From assembly GCA_027019045.1 (NCBI GenBank), contig JALUXI010000267.1, positions 1 through 6,183 on the forward strand: a stretch of DNA of 6,183 nt, read 5' to 3'. Positions 5,634 to 6,183 of this stretch are shown here, piece by piece (within the stretch, counting starts at the first letter, position 1; each line of letters starts with the position of its first letter). The position numbers and the translations under genes were made by a program. This DNA comes from Piscirickettsiaceae bacterium (GTDB lineage: Bacteria; Pseudomonadota; Gammaproteobacteria; Thiomicrospirales; Thiomicrospiraceae). The notes below the pieces were generated by a model. The model was not told the origin of the DNA, did no database searches, and saw only the letters and a program-made list of their open reading frames with translations.

Positions 5634-6183
5634 CTATTTGTTCGCCAGTAAGTTTTCGAGGGTTGTTTCATAGATTTCTGTCAGTTTTTCTAAATCATCG
5701 ACACTGACTCTTTCATCAATTTTATGAATGGTATCGTTGAGGGGACCCAACTCAATGACTTGTGCACCCGTTTGTGCAATAAATCGACCATCAGAAGTGC
5801 CACCACCAGTTGAGAGTTCAGGCTCATAGCCCATCACTTGTTGAGTGGCAGATTTGACCGCTTGAATCAGTTCACCTTCGGCGGGGGTAATAAAGGGAAG
5901 GCCAGAGAGATTCCAGTCAATATCATAGTTAAGTTGATGCACCTCTAAAATGGCGGTCACCCCTTCTTTTAGGCTCTCTGGAGTCTGCTCGGTTGAGAAG
6001 CGGAAATTGAAATCCACGATACATTCACCAGGAATAACATTGCCAGCACCTGTCCCTGCATGGATATTGGAGACTTGAAAAGAAGTCGGGGGGAAGTATT
6101 CATTGCCATTGTCCCAGACCTTTTCAGTTAAATCGACTAAAGCGGGGGCAAAGCGATGAATAGGGTTCTCCGCCAATTCTGGG
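5634..6183 (-). CDS. dapE: Succinyl-diaminopimelate desuccinylase, C-terminal part (5' end outside window)
   Basis: DapE is a zinc-dependent M20-family amidohydrolase that cleaves N-succinyl-LL-2,6-diaminopimelate to succinate and LL-diaminopimelate, for lysine and peptidoglycan synthesis. About 182 residues are present, beginning PELAENPIHRFAPAL. The frame stays open to the window edge, so the gene is cut by the window rather than truncated. Visible hallmarks are GNEYFPPTSFQ and AGTGAGNVIPGE of the dimerisation domain, FNFRFSTE, the catalytic-domain signature GGGTSDGRFIA, and ELGPLNDTIHKIDERV, whose His is the C-terminal metal ligand. The N-terminal metal-binding half lies outside the window. 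The sequence follows E. coli DapE closely throughout. Its stop abuts the start codon of the small membrane protein. Confidence 0.97.
   Translation of the reverse strand, partial: PELAENPIHRFAPALVDLTEKVWDNGNEYFPPTSFQVSNIHAGTGAGNVIPGECIVDFNFRFSTEQTPESLKEGVTAILEVHQLNYDIDWNLSGLPFITPAEGELIQAVKSATQQVMGYEPELSTGGGTSDGRFIAQTGAQVIELGPLNDTIHKIDERVSVDDLEKLTEIYETTLENLLANK

Noticed and set aside
5410..5673. Plus-strand open frame of 87 codons
   Set aside because: It is antisense to the small membrane protein and the dapE end, with Lys/Ile-rich composition mirroring the hydrophobic helices and no supporting start site context.

Overview
The window looks like chromosomal DNA from a Gram-negative bacterium, most likely a low-to-moderate-GC gammaproteobacterium. 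FabI and DapE both read closely like their Escherichia coli counterparts, ribosome binding sites are of the AGGA/GGAG type, and genes are tightly packed. A member of the Cardiobacteriales or a similar low-GC lineage is a guess from overall impression only. No RNA gene, CRISPR array, transposase or attachment site is visible.

Plus strand, 1-4025. After the last 14 codons of an unknown Pro/Gln/Ala-rich protein and a terminator-like hairpin, four genes run in the same direction. They encode a short ParA/ParF-type ATPase (205-825), a single-pass membrane protein with a long disordered linker and a C-terminal TPR-like domain (838-1737), a Met/Asn-rich single-pass protein with an almost unbroken heptad coiled coil (1885-2463), and a dynamin/EHD-like GTPase with a C-terminal two-helix membrane hairpin (2487-4025). 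The first two are 12 bp apart and the last two 23 bp apart. The two pairs are separated by 147 bp that could hold a second promoter. A perfect inverted repeat lies just upstream of the ParA gene. No ParB or ParG partner is present.

Minus strand, 6183-4083. This is a compact housekeeping operon: the 3' part of dapE (lysine/peptidoglycan precursor synthesis), a 71-residue two-helix membrane protein that starts directly at the dapE stop codon, a stand-alone cyclic-nucleotide-binding-domain protein without a DNA-binding domain, and fabI (enoyl-ACP reductase). A promoter candidate lies in front of the cyclic-nucleotide-domain gene. The two converging units share one bidirectional intrinsic terminator at 4046-4080.

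The most interesting part is the plus-strand quartet. It combines a P-loop positioning ATPase, a membrane-remodelling type GTPase and two membrane-anchored proteins with protein-interaction modules. A spatially organised envelope or membrane-remodelling system is a reasonable hypothesis, but the sequence alone does not prove that the four gene products work together.
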